A DNA stretch of 64,000 nucleotides from Pseudomonas sp. CROZ-RG-20F-R04-15 (GTDB lineage Bacteria; Pseudomonadota; Gammaproteobacteria; Pseudomonadales; Pseudomonadaceae), in the NCBI RefSeq assembly GCF_022662375.1, contig NZ_JAKNQL010000003.1, positions 62,001-126,000 of the forward strand, given 5' to 3'. A program made the position numbers and the translations under genes. Shown piece after piece: positions 63,601 to 64,000 of this stretch (its first letter is position 1; each line of letters begins with the position of its first letter). The notes beneath the pieces were generated by a model that had not been told where the DNA came from, made no database searches, and was given only the letters and a program-made list of their open reading frames with translations.

Positions 63601-64000
63601 CGATCCAGTCGGCCGTTGTCGAGCACCGGTTTACCGGTGGTCAACGTCACACGCGGTGAGTTGATGAAACCGCAACCATTACAGGTAATGCCATAAGGGT
63701 TGGCGACGATCACCCGCGCCGACTGGCCCGCCACTTCGGTGTAACCGCGCAACTGGCTCGGATTGCCGCTGATGACTTCGTTGAGAATTGCCTGCGCCGA
63801 ACCGCTGTTTTTCAGGTTCGGGTTGTCGATGATGTGCCCGCCCAACTGCGTGATCGTGTTCTGGGTCGAGCCGTTGTTGAGGATCAGTCCTTGCGCGCCG
63901 ACGTTGTAATCGTGGAACTGGTTATGCGACAGACCGCTGGCATTGGGCGTGGCGATGTTGATGATCGGCACACCGTTGCCGGCACGATCCAGCGAGGTAT
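54615..64000 (-). CDS. CdiA/FhaB-family two-partner-secretion exoprotein with C-terminal toxin (5' end outside window)
   Basis: At least 3,127 codons are visible; the frame stays open to base 64000, so signal peptide and start lie outside. From the right edge: TPS haemagglutination domain (PIINIATPNASGLSHNQFHDYNVG, VIVANPYGITCNGCGFINSP), then well over 1,500 residues of FHA repeats built on L-D-N-x-x-G, a second haemagglutinin repeat zone (SAGKDLINSGSVEAGNRL-like), a DUF637-like pretoxin region (AAQIAIAIMMSFVMGPAGLG) ending near ATEYNTQNH, and a toxin tail. The last 40 residues (NGYWISVKNGQPINPATGGTGTR, then THVPL) recall polymorphic toxin type 24; this is a tentative call. Export would need a CdiB partner, expected to the right. 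Confidence 0.9.
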   Translation of the reverse strand, partial: TSLDRAGNGVPIINIATPNASGLSHNQFHDYNVGAQGLILNNGSTQNTITQLGGHIIDNPNLKNSGSAQAILNEVISGNPSQLRGYTEVAGQSARVIVANPYGITCNGCGFINSPRVTLTTGKPVLDNGRLDRFQVDQGSVAIEGAGLNATNVDRFEIITRSAKINAEIQAQNLTIVAGRNDVNAQTLNATARADDGSGKPQLAIDSSALGGMYAGAIKLVGTEAGVGVKLDGKLIASGGDIQLDANGQLSLAETSATGAVNVKAVSLDTQSAIYAGTALNVQTQGNLTNRQTLAARDSISLSAGGRLTNAGTIEAGVNADGSRNASGDLSLTAQHLDNTGKSLLASRNLTVNAATLNNQNGTLNAKAIAIGGGALDNRNGRMLGDLGLNIDLSAALDNRGGVLGSGAMVNLKAASLDNRGAGSLVSDSGLTVRVDGLLDNRDKGAITAKGATSVSAGTLFNQAGLISGRSALQLTADQTLDNQLGTVIADGQLTLTAKSLDNRSGNLVGKSDVSVQAQNVNNQKGKLIATGVLKLNADQLDNRQNGLLGSTSAMTLTVAELDNRGGEISTNSDLLLTGKKLDNSDGGKVFASKSATLTVDQVLNRNKGLIDAATRFTLHARTLANNGGELRSQQAMQLTIDDAFDNAQGKVSSEATLTVNAAQLINNLGIFSSAADLKLVSRGGLDNLGGKIVTDGALVIDSGSLDNRQQGTLSGKGAVTVTTGAFDNSEGLLSSADTLDLVAGQVTNNGAGSIGSQGTLTASVKGLDQQGGKLFSNTRLSLDLNHGQLNNGGSINTPGALLLKQLNGVNNQGGTISSAEAFTLTAQYLDNSDGSLLSNQGLTLRIAAALDNVKGMIGAAAIDARAGNVNNSGGSLISRGDLELNVDGQLRNDGKGLINSKGNLTLRATGLDSSNDGEVSANGDVDLTLTSLTQNGGRLLSDKSLTVDLVNGDLDNQNGLLTAKGPLTLKRLRDLSNQNGEVSSNLGFDLIGRAMNNSAGKIISGEKLLVRGTDLINQKGLLSGWQALAVNGNSLDNRDGGTLSSKYADVSVDLSGKLLNSGAGAVVAQGNLSINAGSLDNSDKGNLSSGAGQTLTLAGTLDNHQGGLIASGAALDIVSTAFSNIGGAINAQQVINATASSLDNSGGQIASNDAITLNLSGELNNNAGKLVAAGPLLIKGVTDLHNQNGQLASQKNLDLRTGSLDNSNKGTIAANDQLLISATGAISNQADGLIYSKNADAQLKAARLLNGKGSIQSDSGLTLEISGDFDNQSGKVIAQNGDVLITAANIDNRGGTLSSIKGALEARTVGVLRNGFDLNNNRQGGIIQAQSLTLSALAGLNNNGGRISAQAADSSITTAALTNDSGVLYAKKLLGVTGASLDNSGGQIAAERIDFSLSGALSNGAGVIESDTQLSVKAGMLDNQNGRLRSLGVSGKTEFQIAGLLDNRNGVLETANTDLTLAVGSFLNSGGQLNHVGRGKFDISTANVLGAGGSIVTGGLLELNADSWNNTSAIQAGRLNVNVREFRQSASGKLLASESLQARGGNWTNNGLIASDGSIDMQLGGTYAGSGRLSSQRGTYLSAAQMNLSAGGSFAAGATSTISVGGQLLNAGRITSSEDLTVNAGSVANYGSLGAAQNLFINTPTLLNDRGLIFSGNNMTLGVSTLTNQHGDFYGLGNVLIGGYGGAARAAGVYNISGSMESVKDFTLNADVFENRTEGPSASVERKLISGFIAATCGDCVGGTFNNFLATRETYQFVDSDTSASAVLNIGKDFVFQGGTFLNSKSTVAAGGNITVTADSLKNIGAKSGVIDVTRQYNFEMGTGSTAKFMAEVVMPYNQRNNPDFPSVYYVIAPQGLIRKATATTVGGGIVITDDETGENVGSRKYGRAMSGFSAGFETSTPSQYDPDNLLALPSELAQYQKGFADETPSTSAGLPGAATGRNAVIQAAGNVSINATKEVVNAVIHEDYSSTGGTNKVADTKVGNSDTVVVRINSQLPPDLAQQQVNPLSLPGFSLPTGENGLFRLSGQGSSVASAGNGPAPTWTVGNEAISAQDHLAVATNGGPRNLFVDAPAQVSDSTRAVDTFHRTSSTGDDTRPVTRVTGLPDTKAPSNPHKYLIETNPVLTDLKSFMSSDYLLAKLGYNPDQSAKRLGDGLYEQRLIQQAVTARTGQAFLDGQTSNEGMFKYLMNNAIASKDALNLSVGVGLTSQQVAALTHDIVWLEEHEVNGEKVLVPVVYLAQANGRLGPTGALIAGKDVTLIAGENLDNVGTLKATNNLSATAGKDLINSGSVEAGNRLDLLATNNIVNKAGGIIAGRDVSLTTRTGDVINERTITSMDDQYGTVTRHQDFADNAARIEAANDLTVKAANDINIVGGVMRSGQDMALNAGRDVNVSSVQINNSVSLGSRASSSDITQLAADIDAGRDFKAEAKRDINVIASEIDAKRDVSMKAAENLVISSAADEEHSKSKNKKEKRQEDHVTQVMSGITAGGDVKLDAGKDLSVISSRVTAGDEAYLVAGDRLELLAAQDTDYSLYDMKKKGSFGKLKMQHDEVTDIKHVGSEIKAGGNLTLSSKGDQLYQVAKLESGNNITLDSGGAITFQGVKDLHDENHTKTNNSAGWVSSKGRGNTDETLRQTQMIAKGNIVIKAVDGLNIDIKDVNQQSVSQTIDAMVKADPQLAWLKDAEARGDVDWQRVKEIHESFKYENSGLGPAAQIAIAIMMSFVMGPAGLGLVGGGFGGAIATSLATTGVTSTINNKGDLGAAFKETFSAGSLKNAAIAGFTAGMLDYADTNWFAAGGSKTANILTSSNITDVAIRTTGRAIISSGISTTIGGGSFGDNFGAALLGEASSVAMATGFNWVGDKTIRFPDGSVEKVAAHALMGGLISQVMGGDFATGAAAAGLNEAAINALIFMAGDNQELQKSLSQLTGLIGAAAVSGDLALGSEIAKYATEYNTQNHSHIDQMQGHNSVQEVDEELRHTLREHIPLQEQEAQGDVTIPIDPGISPVIAGSILGLKVPPGGPKVPPKLEAFTNPPQSPVIPLTWTSKPGKTSGSTIYFPPGTDPSAPGSTYIRLMPAGSTPVPGLENGYWISVKNGQPINPATGGTGTRGHTHVPLAPDTFPPKR

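Noticed and set aside
57273..63659. Long plus-strand open frames opposite the CdiA gene (up to about 565 codons)
   Set aside because: They are mirror images of a GC-rich repetitive coding sequence, lack ribosome binding sites and conserved domains, and are rich in Arg/Gln/Ala/Asp runs typical of antisense frames.

Overview
The window reads as the chromosome of a fluorescent-group Pseudomonas. It is GC-rich, with Pseudomonas-style codon use, REP palindromes of the 'GTGGGAGCGAGC' type, a cobalamin riboswitch upstream of a BtuFCD-like importer, many FecI/FecR/TonB-type iron genes and a large two-partner-secretion exoprotein. The species call is inference from gene content; no rRNA or tRNA lies here.

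Layout. 1-8.1 kb is a phosphonate and phosphate-starvation block: phnD (5' end outside), phnC, phnE, an iron-type alcohol dehydrogenase probably acting on phosphonoacetaldehyde, an organophosphate-type MFS transporter, a LysR regulator and phnX. A Ppx/GppA phosphatase with a Pho box follows, and a second, divergent Pho box points at a possible short RNA. 8.1-11.3 kb is a B12 riboswitch and corrinoid ABC importer. 11.2-17.3 kb holds a GNAT acetyltransferase, metE and a reverse-transsulfuration pair (cystathionine beta-synthase, cystathionine lyase/synthase). 17.7-21.4 kb holds a secreted 13-residue tandem-repeat protein, a YecR-like lipoprotein and a divergent hybrid kinase/LuxR-type regulator pair.

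21.4-41.3 kb is the most striking region: an apparently complete siderophore locus. It has two paralogous TonB receptors, a Fur-like small regulator, a ParB/SerK-like protein (SbnI-type), a CitE-like lyase (SbnG/AcsB analogue), a PLP decarboxylase (SbnH-type), an SbnA-like synthase, an opine-dehydrogenase-like enzyme in the place of SbnB, one NIS synthetase, an MFS exporter, a class V aminotransferase-fold enzyme, an ECF sigma/FecR pair behind a Fur box, and an ABC importer. Both receptor genes carry the same 31-bp promoter element 45 nt before the start codon, so one sigma factor probably drives both. The enzyme set suggests a 2,3-diaminopropionate/citrate-type carboxylate siderophore made with one NIS synthetase and an opine-type step. 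I do not recognise it as a described pathway.

41.3-50.2 kb is ordinary metabolic and stress content: a BASS-type symporter with AraC regulator, Dyp peroxidase, TerC, polyamine-binding protein, NCS1 permease, flavin reductase and LLM monooxygenase. 50.2-64 kb is a contact-dependent inhibition island on the minus strand: a giant CdiA/FhaB-type protein running off the right edge, its immunity gene, IS4-family debris with a duplicated 0.2-kb segment, a glycosyltransferase, and two orphan toxin-tail/immunity pairs, one with a homopolymer frameshift. This island is visibly more AT-rich at its orphan end.
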